Assembly: GCF_003719335.1 (NCBI RefSeq)
Contig: NZ_RIAS01000001.1
Span: 310,001-374,000, forward strand
DNA: 64,000 bases
Direction of reading: 5' to 3'
DNA from: Paenibacillus amylolyticus
GTDB lineage: Bacteria; Bacillota; Bacilli; Paenibacillales; Paenibacillaceae
A program made the position numbers and the translations under genes. Of this stretch, positions 15,348-23,122 are shown in pieces (positions within the stretch are counted from its first letter, which is position 1; each line of letters begins with the position of its first letter). The notes beneath the pieces are model-generated. The model searched no databases. It had not been told where the DNA came from and worked only from the letters and a program-made list of their open reading frames with translations.

Positions 15348-15431
15348 ACTAAATCTAAAGACTAAAGTTAGCGTATGTAAAGTTCCAATAAGTAAATAAC
15401 CCCTTAATAGAGGTGTTTAAAGAACACATAC

Positions 15432-15857
15432 CTACGTAGACGCTCGGTCAATTACTGATACAATTTTTTTCGATCCATCGTATAAGTCATTCACTGCTGA
15501 TTCAATTTGGATCCTAGCTTCATCATCAGTTCCTTCAAAACGTTCTGCACCCTCTGGAAGTTCCAAATCATTTTGATATTGTAATATAGAAATTAATTTC
15601 ATTACTCCATCCATAATCTCTGTAATACCATCATAATAATCTCGATATAAGGATATAATGTCCTTCGATGCATCTTTGTCTGGTGTTTCTAGCTCTCTTA
15701 ACTTCAAACCACTAGTCAATTTATAGATACTATTTATGAGTTTTACATCAACCTTTGGATTGTTTTGAATGTAATTAGAAATTTCATTCACAGAATCAGA
15801 GATAGCGGGCAATGTCTTGGATATATGACTAAATAATTTTTCAATGGACGTTTCCAT
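15432..15857 (-). CDS. Helical hypothetical protein in the MazF-like operon
   Basis: A 141-residue, acidic, mostly helical protein (METSIEKLFSHISKTLPAISDS...). The ATG at 15857 lies inside the 3' end of the MazF-like gene (17-bp overlap), with AGGGGG upstream, so it is translated as the third gene of that operon. No recognised domain. It could be an accessory or substrate-linked part of the toxin-antitoxin system, which is inference from the overlap alone. Confidence 0.6.
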   Translation of the reverse strand: METSIEKLFSHISKTLPAISDSVNEISNYIQNNPKVDVKLINSIYKLTSGLKLRELETPDKDASKDIISLYRDYYDGITEIMDGVMKLISILQYQNDLELPEGAERFEGTDDEARIQIESAVNDLYDGSKKIVSVIDRAST

Positions 15858-16392
15858 TAACAATCCCCCTCTGAGTTCCACACTTAGGACAAAAGTTATC
15901 TCTTACATCGATCTCATGCGAGCAGTTATAATTACTACAAACTTGAACTAAAGCAATCCCACAGTCTTTATTTACACAATGCTTTTTATTTGGCATCAAT
16001 ACGTGGTCACATGAGTGACATCTTTTTAGTGCTAAACAAGTTTCAAGTGCAGCATCTACTTTCGAAATTATTACTTCATCCACATAACCTTTGTACTCCA
16101 ATAATCTTTGCTTTTTACTAAGTACCCTGATTTGTCCGCAATCTATCAAAGCTTCTTTTGTTTGCCCGTTAAATTTATCAGGAATCAAATGGACAAACAT
16201 TGGCATGCGCTTCCTTTTTTCTGTTACCTCACCAGTTATAGGCAGTGCAATGACGGTAGGACCTACACTGTTACCAATATCGTTAGACACAATAAGAACC
16301 CGCCGCGTTTTTCCTTCCTCACTTCCACGCACAGGTTCAAGGTCTGCTATATAAATATCTCCGCGCTTAGGTGTCCTTGTTGTTGTCATCAT
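15841..16392 (-). CDS. MazF/PemK-type endoribonuclease toxin fused to zinc ribbons
   Basis: A 183-residue protein. Residues about 5-115 are a MazF/PemK fold: RGDIYIADLEPVRGSEEGKTRRVLIVSND, then ALPITGE, then the ALIDCGQIRVL strand. MazF toxins cut single-stranded mRNA. Unusually, two Cys4-type zinc ribbons follow: CHSCDHVL ... CVNKDCG and CSNYNC ... FCPKCG (about 124-175). Ordinary MazF ends near 115 residues. Start at 16392 or the adjacent ATG 16389, within the 3' end of the upstream gene (26-bp overlap), the normal antitoxin-toxin arrangement. The ribbons may set the target RNA or hold the complex. Confidence 0.85.
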   Translation of the reverse strand: MMTTTRTPKRGDIYIADLEPVRGSEEGKTRRVLIVSNDIGNSVGPTVIALPITGEVTEKRKRMPMFVHLIPDKFNGQTKEALIDCGQIRVLSKKQRLLEYKGYVDEVIISKVDAALETCLALKRCHSCDHVLMPNKKHCVNKDCGIALVQVCSNYNCSHEIDVRDNFCPKCGTQRGIVNGNVH

Positions 16393-16657
16393 GCTCTCCC
16401 AACGAAGCGTAAAACTCTTTTTCTGCTTCCTCAGAAGTGTATTGAGACCCTTCTGCGAATTTGAGCAGCTCTTCGCTTTGTTCCACATAGTATGCATAGA
16501 GCATTTCAAATGAGTTTTCATCTTCTATTACTTGTGAAATAATATCCTCTTGTTTTTTCATGTAGACATCAATTTTTGTTTTAGCTGAATTTAGTAGTAA
16601 TCCTGCTGCAAAGAGTTTTGCAAACATCAGCTTGTCATATGTGATAACATTAGCCAT
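16367..16657 (-). CDS. Putative antitoxin partner of the MazF-like protein
   Basis: A 96-residue acidic, helical protein (MANVITYDKLMFAKLFAAGLLLNSAKTK...). It precedes and overlaps the toxin gene, the standard antitoxin position. There is no obvious ribbon-helix-helix or SpoVT/MazE fold; the acidic C-terminus (EEAEKEFYASLGEHDDNNKD) fits a tail that wraps the toxin. AGGAGGAG before the ATG at 16657. The antitoxin call rests on context. Confidence 0.6.
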   Translation of the reverse strand: MANVITYDKLMFAKLFAAGLLLNSAKTKIDVYMKKQEDIISQVIEDENSFEMLYAYYVEQSEELLKFAEGSQYTSEEAEKEFYASLGEHDDNNKDT

Positions 16658-17039
16658 ATTAAACTCCTCCTTACCCACATTTTGCCCTCCTTCCTCTCAA
16701 AAGTCAAATTTTTCTTATCAAGATGTATATAAATATTATTAACATGCTATTATTCTTAGTCACTTCCTAGTGTGTTTTCTTAAAAATCAATTTAGCAATT
16801 TCAAAAAACCTCCGAATATAAAAAAATTCATTTTATAGCAGTGTATTTTCTTTATTTATCTTATTCACCCCCTTCTAAAAGTGTATTTCCCAAAACAAAA
16901 AAAGATACACCTAAAATAGGTGCATCTTTTTTCAGAAGACTCCTACTTATAATTATATTTTATTTCTAATGTTAGTTCGTCGATTTTATAGATGTGAATC
17001 GGCTGATATTCGAATGGAAATCACCTTCATTAAAGCGTA
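16658..17039. other. Intergenic region between antitoxin and amidase
   Basis: No gene seen. It is A/T-rich, holds the terminator at 16900-16936, and probably the antitoxin promoter: a TTGACT occurs on the minus strand near 16709, but no clear -10 follows. Confidence 0.5.
16898..16936. terminator. Bidirectional terminator after the lysis genes
   Basis: AAAAAGATACACCTA / TAGGTGCATCTTTTT with T tracts on both strands; it ends the minus-strand lysis operon. Confidence 0.85.
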
Positions 17040-17933
17040 TTATTTAATTTTAGTTACTCTCATTCTCCTGTAATTAACAACCAACAGTCGCCAAAAATCA
17101 TAACTACCTGTCTTATCAGTTATATATGGCCGATAATATTCATAAGCTGATTCTGCCCATTTAGGACATTCCATGTTATCCTTGGCCTTCTGAGCCGCGA
17201 TCCACTTGGCCTGAGACTCAACAGTCGCCTTCAATTCATCCATTTGCTTTTTTTCTTCTGCTGTCATTGGTTCGTCATCCTTTCTAGTCGGCTTGGTATT
17301 TTCGCTTCTCAACCTCGCCAATTCTTCTTTAACTAGTGGTAAAAAGCTTCCATTCGCAGCTGTAACGGTATTTCCGTCACCCCAATAAGCTGTGCCAGGA
17401 CAAGATTTACTTGATTTACCTGGTGTGTAGTCAGACAATCTTGTCCCTGAAGCCGTAAACCATGCGTGATAAACGATTTTATCTGTATTGACGGGAACAT
17501 AAAACTTCTCGCACAAAGCGGCGTAGACGTGGATAACAGCATTTCTCTGTGTAGTCGTCATCACATCAACGCCCTTATCAAAACAACCAATAATCTCAAT
17601 CCCTACGTAACCAGCGTTATTATTGTAGATGCATGCCGGAATCATATTTAGATCACGATCTAAGGAGACTCCCACCTTACCATCCTCAAAGATTGTTAGG
17701 TGTTGTCCGGTTGCTTTCCATTTGTTTGTGTTAATGTGGTAATCACGCATACCCTCTAAGCACACAAAATGATCTTGTTGGGCAACACCATTGACTATCT
17801 TGCGTGTTTTGTAGTTAGGTGATCCAGTATGATGCACTTGTAACCCCTTAATTCTTCGTGTAACATTCTTCCTTTGCAGCCATTCTCGAAATTCGGAAAG
17901 TTCAAGCAATAAGAAGTTACCCTTGGTGATCAT
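17040..17933 (-). CDS. Endolysin: N-acetylmuramoyl-L-alanine amidase
   Basis: A 297-residue endolysin. The amidase_2/PGRP zinc site is visible: His34/His35 in QVHHTGSPN, His156 in VYHAWF and Cys178 in SKSCPG, with the intervening GYVGIEIIGCFD strand. It cuts the bond between muramic acid and the stem peptide to release virions. The C-terminal about 85 residues contain a helical linker and a WAESAYEYYRPYITDKTGSYDFWRLLV segment, an S-layer-homology-like motif often found in Paenibacillus phage lysins and likely to bind the wall. The ATG at 17933 overlaps the holin stop (ATGA). Last gene of the lysis cassette XhlA-holin-amidase. Confidence 0.92.
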   Translation of the reverse strand: MITKGNFLLLELSEFREWLQRKNVTRRIKGLQVHHTGSPNYKTRKIVNGVAQQDHFVCLEGMRDYHINTNKWKATGQHLTIFEDGKVGVSLDRDLNMIPACIYNNNAGYVGIEIIGCFDKGVDVMTTTQRNAVIHVYAALCEKFYVPVNTDKIVYHAWFTASGTRLSDYTPGKSSKSCPGTAYWGDGNTVTAANGSFLPLVKEELARLRSENTKPTRKDDEPMTAEEKKQMDELKATVESQAKWIAAQKAKDNMECPKWAESAYEYYRPYITDKTGSYDFWRLLVVNYRRMRVTKIK

Positions 17934-18199
17934 GACTGAGTAGTTCCTTTCTTGGCCTGTTTAAGTGCTTCATTCCCGTAAACGGAAAATGCACCTACCA
18001 AGATGCCCTGAATAAGCGATTCTGGAGACCATCCGAGCAACCAACATGTCATTAGAATAGCGAATATCGTAATAACAAAAATAATAGTCCAATCTGGAAT
18101 CCTTGGAATACGTTTAATCGCAATTCCTAGCACCCAGCATGCAGCCAATACAATAAACAATTTGGGGTCAATCAGTGAAAAAACAGTGCTCCAATCCAT
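17930..18199 (-). CDS. Phage holin
   Basis: An 89-residue protein with three hydrophobic helices (LFIVLAACWVLGIAI, WTIIFVITIFAILMTCWLL, GILVGAFSVYGNEAL). The charged turn KRIPRIPDW between the first two is typical of the small phage holins carried beside amidases in Bacillota. Holins open the membrane so the amidase can reach the wall. AGGAGG before the ATG at 18199 fixes the start; the frame is open another 29 codons upstream but overlaps the XhlA gene. ATGA overlap with the amidase gene. Confidence 0.88.
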   Translation of the reverse strand: MDWSTVFSLIDPKLFIVLAACWVLGIAIKRIPRIPDWTIIFVITIFAILMTCWLLGWSPESLIQGILVGAFSVYGNEALKQAKKGTTQS

Positions 18200-18201
18200 A
18201 T

Positions 18202-18504
18202 TTACGCGCCTCCTGTTTTCAAAATAAGAACAATCGCTCCAATAGCAATTCCGATCAATGTTGTAGCAATAGTTCTCCACAACCATGTCTGCGCATTCTC
18301 AATCTTATCCAACCTATGATGAGCCGATTTGGTGGATTGCATAGCTTCGCGCGCCAGATCCCGTGTAGCCTCCAATGTAGCCGCCATTGCCGGTACTCCT
18401 TCAAGCGTCTTTTCCATCCGGGCCAATTGGACTTGGATACCCATAAGAACTTTAGTAGTCTCTTCCACAACACCGTTCACCTCACTTGTAGTTGTGTCTG
18501 TCAA
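18202..18504 (-). CDS. xhlA: Hemolysin XhlA family protein
   Basis: A 100-residue protein: a coiled-coil N-terminus (LMGIQVQLARMEKTLEG ... HHRLDKIENAQTWLWR) followed by one C-terminal transmembrane helix (TIATTLIGIAIGAIVLIL). This is the XhlA plan known from the PBSX lysis cassette, where XhlA works with the holin to promote lysis. It ends 2 bp before the holin SD region. Confidence 0.9.
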   Translation of the reverse strand: MTDTTTSEVNGVVEETTKVLMGIQVQLARMEKTLEGVPAMAATLEATRDLAREAMQSTKSAHHRLDKIENAQTWLWRTIATTLIGIAIGAIVLILKTGGA

Positions 18505-18545
18505 TTGAAATCCCCCGTCTCTCTGTTAAGGAAATATTTCCTGCC

Positions 18546-18749
18546 CTATTCTACTGGTACTGATTTATCTTTTTGTTCCTTAATCTCGATTGCCGCAAGC
18601 GCATTTCCGACTTCTAAATCCAAAGCAACCAGAATCTCTTTTTCCTTAAGTGGATGTGAACTAAGAACAGCAGTTATTACCTCAACCAGCTCTTCAACCG
18701 GTTTATTGATGTCCAGCTTAATTTCAAGTATGTGTGCCATCCGTGCCAA
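18546..18749 (-). CDS. Small hypothetical phage protein
   Basis: A 67-residue acidic protein (ARMAHILEIKLDINKPVEELVEVITAVL...). The TTG at 18749 sits 8 nt from AGGAGG; the ATG at 18740 is too far. Position between the tail genes and the lysis cassette is conserved for small unknown proteins in related phages. No motif seen. Confidence 0.6.
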   Translation of the reverse strand: MARMAHILEIKLDINKPVEELVEVITAVLSSHPLKEKEILVALDLEVGNALAAIEIKEQKDKSVPVE

Positions 18750-18773
18750 GACGTTTCCTCCTCTCTATACGAA

Positions 18774-18804
18774 AATAAGCCCTTTCCAATTAAGGAATAG
18801 GGCT
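18774..18804 (-). terminator. Hairpin upstream of the lysis cassette
   Basis: AAGCCCTATTCC / GGAAAGGGCTT with loop TTAATT, then ATTTTCG on the minus strand. It would insulate the lysis genes from tail transcription. Confidence 0.6.
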
Positions 18805-18863
18805 TCATGTATTTATTATCATTTATCTTTGATGCGTATTGGCTACGGATTTACAGTCAAAAA

Positions 18864-18890
18864 CAAAAAAAGAGTCCGTCATCGACGGAC
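18864..18890 (-). terminator. Terminator of the stalk-domain gene
   Basis: GTCCGTC / GACGGAC (18874-18890), flanked by GGG/CTC, then TTTTTTTGTTTTTG on the minus strand. Confidence 0.85.
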
Positions 18891-18906
18891 CCCTATGTGG
18901 CTTGTT

Positions 18907-19470
18907 CTATTTAGCAGTAAGCAATGCTTCATCAATTAGTTTTAGTTCTGCTTCGTATTTCGCTATCTCAGCATCATATTCAGAAAGAGACTTTTCCCAT
19001 TTGGATATTGCTTCTACATTTCCACTCTTCCGAACTTCCTCAAGACCTTTCATAACTTCTTCTCTTCCTGCTTTTGTTGAAGTTAACACTTTTCCAGCAA
19101 TAATCTGTCTTGTCTCTTCAAGCTCTGTTTTTGATTGACCAATGTATTGGTTGTTCTCATTAGACGATGTTTCGCTCCCGACAGCCGCAGACTCTATATC
19201 GGATGTAATATTAATTGTTCTCCCCTCCACTTTAACATTAGCGCCTAACGCTTCTGACAAGGCGCGTGCAGGTACATTCGCCTTGCTATCAATGATGGCT
19301 CCCTTGTCCGATAATTTCTTTCCATCTACAACGATGGTATATTCACCTGTAACCTTCTTTCCAACCAGTGATTTTACCTGATCAGCAAACGCTCCCGCAG
19401 ATGTCGAGAAAACAATACCTATGACGATACCGCCAGCAATATATGCAACCTTATGCGTAAACTTCTTCAT
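18907..19470 (-). CDS. Exported protein with copper-amine-oxidase-N-like stalk domain
   Basis: A 187-residue protein with a signal peptide (VAYIAGGIVIGIVFSTSAGAFA). Residues about 40-95 (YTIVVDGKKL ... ANVPARALSEALGANVKVEGRTINI) match the 'copper amine oxidase N-terminal' repeat that Paenibacillus uses as a surface stalk; it has no oxidase activity. The rest is a long acidic coiled coil. AGGTCGAATC precedes ATG. Such proteins recur beside the lysis genes in Paenibacillus prophages; the role is unknown, perhaps surface or wall binding. Confidence 0.75.
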   Translation of the reverse strand: MKKFTHKVAYIAGGIVIGIVFSTSAGAFADQVKSLVGKKVTGEYTIVVDGKKLSDKGAIIDSKANVPARALSEALGANVKVEGRTINITSDIESAAVGSETSSNENNQYIGQSKTELEETRQIIAGKVLTSTKAGREEVMKGLEEVRKSGNVEAISKWEKSLSEYDAEIAKYEAELKLIDEALLTAK

Positions 19471-19554
19471 GATTCGACCTCCGTAATTGGTTCGATTTAC
19501 CTAATATGATACATTACGGAGGATGTATTGTGAAGGTTACAATCATTTTGTTAT

Positions 19555-21780
19555 CTATGAGAGGTTGACAGTTGCAATCGCTGTTCCATTTTGATTGAAT
19601 AGTTTGAGATTTTTAGTGGATGGATCATAGGTCATATTTACTGCATATTGAGTATGAGTATGACTTGTAGACGCCTTACCTCCAAGGGAAGTCCAAATTG
19701 AATTTATTTCGTTTTGCAAACCGGTCACGCTCGAAATAGTTAATCCGGTAGCACCATAGTTAAAGGTTGCAGCTCCTCCAAAATTGACAGCCCCCTGTAA
19801 GCGAATAGGATTAGCTGTATTGTTTGATCCGAGCCACAAATCGTTACTGAATATAGTTAGTTGTCCTGAGTTTTGATAGGAATTTATTTCGCCAGCAAAA
19901 GACCCACCTGATCCAAAAAAAGAAATGGCAGCTATGTCGCTGTCTGAAGCTGTATTAATTCTTATCCGGTTTCTGTTGTCAGAATCGAATGTCCTAAATC
20001 CAACTGAGTCAATTTCCACACGTCTTCCAGTGACTGCGGTACGTATTAAGGAACCCGTAATCGTTCCGCCATTAATATTAGTACCTGTAACAGTAGAAGC
20101 CGTAATAGAGCCTGAGAAGTTTGCTCCTACAGCTGACATAATACCTCCTGAGGTGACCGTAAACATTCCGTTACCTACGTTTATGGAGGAACCCACTATG
20201 GCCCCGTTTTTGAAGTTGGAGTATTCGATGTTAGCATAGTTTGCTGTTAAACTGTTGGCTATCAAGTCGCCTTTCATATTTAGTCTGAAAGGAGCACTAT
20301 TGAACGAGGAAGCGCCTGCAGCTATCCCGTTTGTATTAATCTGGACGATATCCTCGCCGTTACCGATCAACATGGATACAAAATTACCGAGTTGACCTAT
20401 GACTTGTTCAGCTACCACACCCCGCGCTGTAATTGCGGCGCGTATTGACTGCCAGCCATCTGTAGAAATCCCGATCCCATTTGATGTCAACCTGACTTGT
20501 TCCAAGGGATTCGTCTTCTCCTGAGCCAATATCCCGCCTTCTGGTGGATAGATCAGTTCTGTTTTACTGTTGTTAATATCAATAACAGCCTGCTTCGCAA
20601 ATGATTCAAAGACATCCGTCCGGATTTTGCCGTTTGAAAATATGTTACTAGTGATATTCTTATTTCGTTCCAGGTCACTAATAATATCATCATAGTCTCT
20701 CAAGTTAAGATTGGAGATTGTTGGTTCTGCATGCTTATCCAGGTTGTACGGATATTCAGTCAATTCAGTAATACGAGCTTTCATCCGGTTCATGCCCATA
20801 TCGGGGTCGATACACATTACATCGTCACCTAAATGGGGTCTGGGTTCCGTGTTGTCGATCTTAAACAGGTCTGCCGTGGATATGGTTGCCTCCAGTGATA
20901 CTACTTCTTGTTCAAGCAAAGCCTTCCGTGTAGCCTTCAGTAAATCCTCTGCTTCTTCAATGTCCTGCTCAATGATTTCCCCATCGTAGAAAGGCACTGA
21001 ATCACTGGCCCAATATTCCGCAAATGGAGATATGAGATAATTAACCGCCAATTTTCCGTTTACAATGGCTCCTGGTACATTCGAGAGTAAGCTGCGCTCA
21101 AGATCGGTGAGCAGCGAAGCATCCATTCCGATAAATGTACGACCATCTTTCATCTGAGCATACATCCGGGTAACGAGCGATTCGCCTTTATCTTTGAAAG
21201 AACTGGAGACGATATTCTTTTTGAGCCGGTACTGTAGACCGTGATCTGAACCGATCCGTTTTCTAAGGTTGATTACGAAGTTATCAGGCTCGACCTCGCA
21301 CTCATACATATCAACAATCTTGTTCAATGCTTCCAGACAAGTTCCACGTCCAAAGTCTTTCACATCATGCAACTCAAATGTATCGTGGATTGCGAATGTG
21401 AATCTCCCGCCTGTAGCCGTTGTAATTAATTGTGTCAGCTCGTTTATATGCACCCCATAAGCTTCATCAATGTATGAGTTATAAGGAAACTTGAATTCAT
21501 TCAGTTTGAACATCACATGATTGCAATAAATAGATGCCGTAAGTTTCCGACCTTCACGGGATCGGCTCCGGGACTGGATAACATAAAATTGGCCACGCTC
21601 ATCTTGAACGTGGCCTTTGATTGCAATTTTTTCTCGGTAATCATCCGAGGTCATTGGGACCATGAATGTTAACTCGTAGTCACTGTTAATTCTTCTCCGG
21701 CGTTGGATGTCTGTACTGTCTATCAGTGTACCCACACGCCGTAGATTTTTATCAAACACTTTCATTGTTGGATTAGGCAT
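19555..21780 (-). CDS. Tail-associated protein (Tal / prophage endopeptidase-tail type)
   Basis: A 741-residue minor structural protein. The N-terminal about 360 residues match the tail-hub 'phage minor structural protein N-terminal' family (VFDKNLRRVGTLIDSTDIQRRRRINSDYELTF ... YCNHVMFKLNEF ... RGTCLEALNKIVDMYECEVEPDNFVINLRKRIG). The middle is helical (YDDIISDLERNKNITSNIF), and the C-terminus is a Gly/Thr/Asn-rich beta region (GTNINGGTITGSLI) ending in a fibre-like domain. It forms the tail tip below Dit and contacts the cell. GAGGTGAGAT precedes ATG. Confidence 0.85.
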   Translation of the reverse strand: MPNPTMKVFDKNLRRVGTLIDSTDIQRRRRINSDYELTFMVPMTSDDYREKIAIKGHVQDERGQFYVIQSRSRSREGRKLTASIYCNHVMFKLNEFKFPYNSYIDEAYGVHINELTQLITTATGGRFTFAIHDTFELHDVKDFGRGTCLEALNKIVDMYECEVEPDNFVINLRKRIGSDHGLQYRLKKNIVSSSFKDKGESLVTRMYAQMKDGRTFIGMDASLLTDLERSLLSNVPGAIVNGKLAVNYLISPFAEYWASDSVPFYDGEIIEQDIEEAEDLLKATRKALLEQEVVSLEATISTADLFKIDNTEPRPHLGDDVMCIDPDMGMNRMKARITELTEYPYNLDKHAEPTISNLNLRDYDDIISDLERNKNITSNIFSNGKIRTDVFESFAKQAVIDINNSKTELIYPPEGGILAQEKTNPLEQVRLTSNGIGISTDGWQSIRAAITARGVVAEQVIGQLGNFVSMLIGNGEDIVQINTNGIAAGASSFNSAPFRLNMKGDLIANSLTANYANIEYSNFKNGAIVGSSINVGNGMFTVTSGGIMSAVGANFSGSITASTVTGTNINGGTITGSLIRTAVTGRRVEIDSVGFRTFDSDNRNRIRINTASDSDIAAISFFGSGGSFAGEINSYQNSGQLTIFSNDLWLGSNNTANPIRLQGAVNFGGAATFNYGATGLTISSVTGLQNEINSIWTSLGGKASTSHTHTQYAVNMTYDPSTKNLKLFNQNGTAIATVNLS

Positions 21781-21792
21781 ATCTCACCTCAA

Positions 21793-22344
21793 TTAATACA
21801 GGAATTTGTCTCTATGTGTGACTCTCATAAGGACCGTCCTGCCTGTTTCAATATCAGTCCAGGTCAAGTTGTTTTCTCCGAGATTCAAATAAAAGAAATC
21901 ACCGTCATATAAATGCGAAACATTCTGTCCGTTACGAGTGATTTTGAATTTATCAGTGTCAATGATAATCTGATCACCAGGGTTAAACATGTCTTCGAAT
22001 TCTATATAGTCCACATGGTAGCGAGTAGCTTCAGCGTATAGTCTCGCTTCGCCGGACATTTGAGAACTGAAACGCAACTCACGTATAAAGTCTGCTTGAA
22101 GCCGAGCCTCCCCGGACATTGGCAAAGCTTCGAGAACATATTCACGTACAAAATCCGCCTCTACTCGCGCCTCTCCAGACATTTCAGAGGACAAAGACAT
22201 TTCCATTGAAAATTCCAACTCATATTCGTCGCCATCTCGTTTCGTATACATCTGTGCTCCGCCAGATAGATGAGCCGATAAATCAATAATGTTTATCCCG
22301 CCACCTGTGTTGAACTCGATTTCATTAAAATCTCCACCAAACAC
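21793..22344 (-). CDS. Tail protein with three MSGEAR repeats and a Dit-type C-terminal domain
   Basis: A 183-residue protein. A GTG at 22344 preceded by AAGGAGGG is preferred to the ATG at 22392, which would place a terminator hairpin inside the gene. The N-terminal half has three repeats of about 22 residues built on MSGEAR(V/L)xAD(F)xRE. The C-terminal 65 residues (FNPGDQIIIDTDKFKITRNGQNVSHLYDGDFFYLNLGENNL) look like the galectin-like C-terminal domain of siphophage Dit proteins. The Dit gene at 25749 stops just before where this domain should begin, so this may be its displaced half. Confidence 0.7.
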   Translation of the reverse strand: MFGGDFNEIEFNTGGGINIIDLSAHLSGGAQMYTKRDGDEYELEFSMEMSLSSEMSGEARVEADFVREYVLEALPMSGEARLQADFIRELRFSSQMSGEARLYAEATRYHVDYIEFEDMFNPGDQIIIDTDKFKITRNGQNVSHLYDGDFFYLNLGENNLTWTDIETGRTVLMRVTHRDKFLY

Positions 22345-22358
22345 AGTATCCCTCCTTA

Positions 22359-22391
22359 AAAAGAAAAGCCCCCTGAAGAGTCCAGAGGGCA
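22359..22391 (-). terminator. Terminator between fibre module and tail protein
   Basis: GCCCTCTG / CAGGGGGC with loop GACTCTT, then TTTTCTTTTT on the minus strand. It lies between the SD at 22350 and the upstream gene. Confidence 0.75.
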
Positions 22392-22422
22392 TAAAAATAG
22401 CGCTCCGATGTCGGAACGCCTG

Positions 22423-22554
22423 CTATAAGATATTTCCGTTTTGGTCCATCTCTGCCGCTTCCAACGCAGCAGCCACTTTGTCCCGGCTTCCTGCTGGCAC
22501 TTGCTCCAGCTTGATCAGTCCTTTGTGAATCATCATTACGTATACAGCTAACAT
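22423..22554 (-). CDS. Small CD1375-like phage protein
   Basis: A 43-residue protein, MLAVYVMMIHKGLIKLEQVPAGSRDKV in pattern: hydrophobic start, then (K)xxxEQVPxxxRxxVxxxL, as in the short CD1375-family proteins found beside phage tail fibres of Bacillota. GGGGAGGTGAG before the ATG at 22554. Role unknown. Confidence 0.65.
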   Translation of the reverse strand: MLAVYVMMIHKGLIKLEQVPAGSRDKVAAALEAAEMDQNGNIL

Positions 22555-22609
22555 TGTCTCACCTCCCCTCATGAGTGCTACAGCCCAATGAATCAACAAC
22601 CTTGCAAGC

Positions 22610-23110
22610 TTAACCCTCATCTGGCGATACCACACTGAGCACAAGCATGTGCAACTCCATCAGGGCCAGTTGATTGGCGTTGCTCTCTTCCGCAAGACGT
22701 TTATTCTCAGCTTCCGATTCTGCCAGCCGCTGTTTTAATAGGTCGAGTTCAGACGGTTCTTCTGGATGTGGATTGGTCAACTCGTCAATCTCTTCCTGAC
22801 TCATCCCTTCAATCCAAAGGTCAGGAAAAGTTTCCTGCGTCCCCTCTTTTACAGCGTCCTGGTATGTTTCCCAAACAACCAAGTCAAAGCGTGGCCTGAA
22901 CAGGCCAGCAGGAACCGGCACGCCGACCAGATACCCGGTAATCTCCGGCTCAACCTCTTCCTCCGGGGCTTCCGGTTGCTCCGCCTGATCGGGATCAAAG
23001 ACCACAGGCTCAGGCTCGGCATAAAAAGGGACGACACCACTAAAGGCATCGTCCACTAATTCGTCCTCAAGGTAGAGTCCGTCTATATTTACTTTAGGTA
23101 CGGCTTTCAT
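22610..23110 (-). CDS. Tail-fibre-associated protein (XkdW-like position)
   Basis: A 166-residue acidic protein: a Pro/Glu-rich segment (about 30-60), a central domain (YLVGVPVPAGLFRPRFDLVVWETYQDAVKEG...) and a C-terminal coiled coil. Proteins of this layout follow the fibre gene in Bacillus and Paenibacillus phages (XkdW-like), perhaps as fibre assembly factors. AGGAGGTATCAC before ATG. Family assignment is tentative. Confidence 0.6.
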   Translation of the reverse strand: MKAVPKVNIDGLYLEDELVDDAFSGVVPFYAEPEPVVFDPDQAEQPEAPEEEVEPEITGYLVGVPVPAGLFRPRFDLVVWETYQDAVKEGTQETFPDLWIEGMSQEEIDELTNPHPEEPSELDLLKQRLAESEAENKRLAEESNANQLALMELHMLVLSVVSPDEG

Positions 23111-23122
23111 GTGATACCTCCT

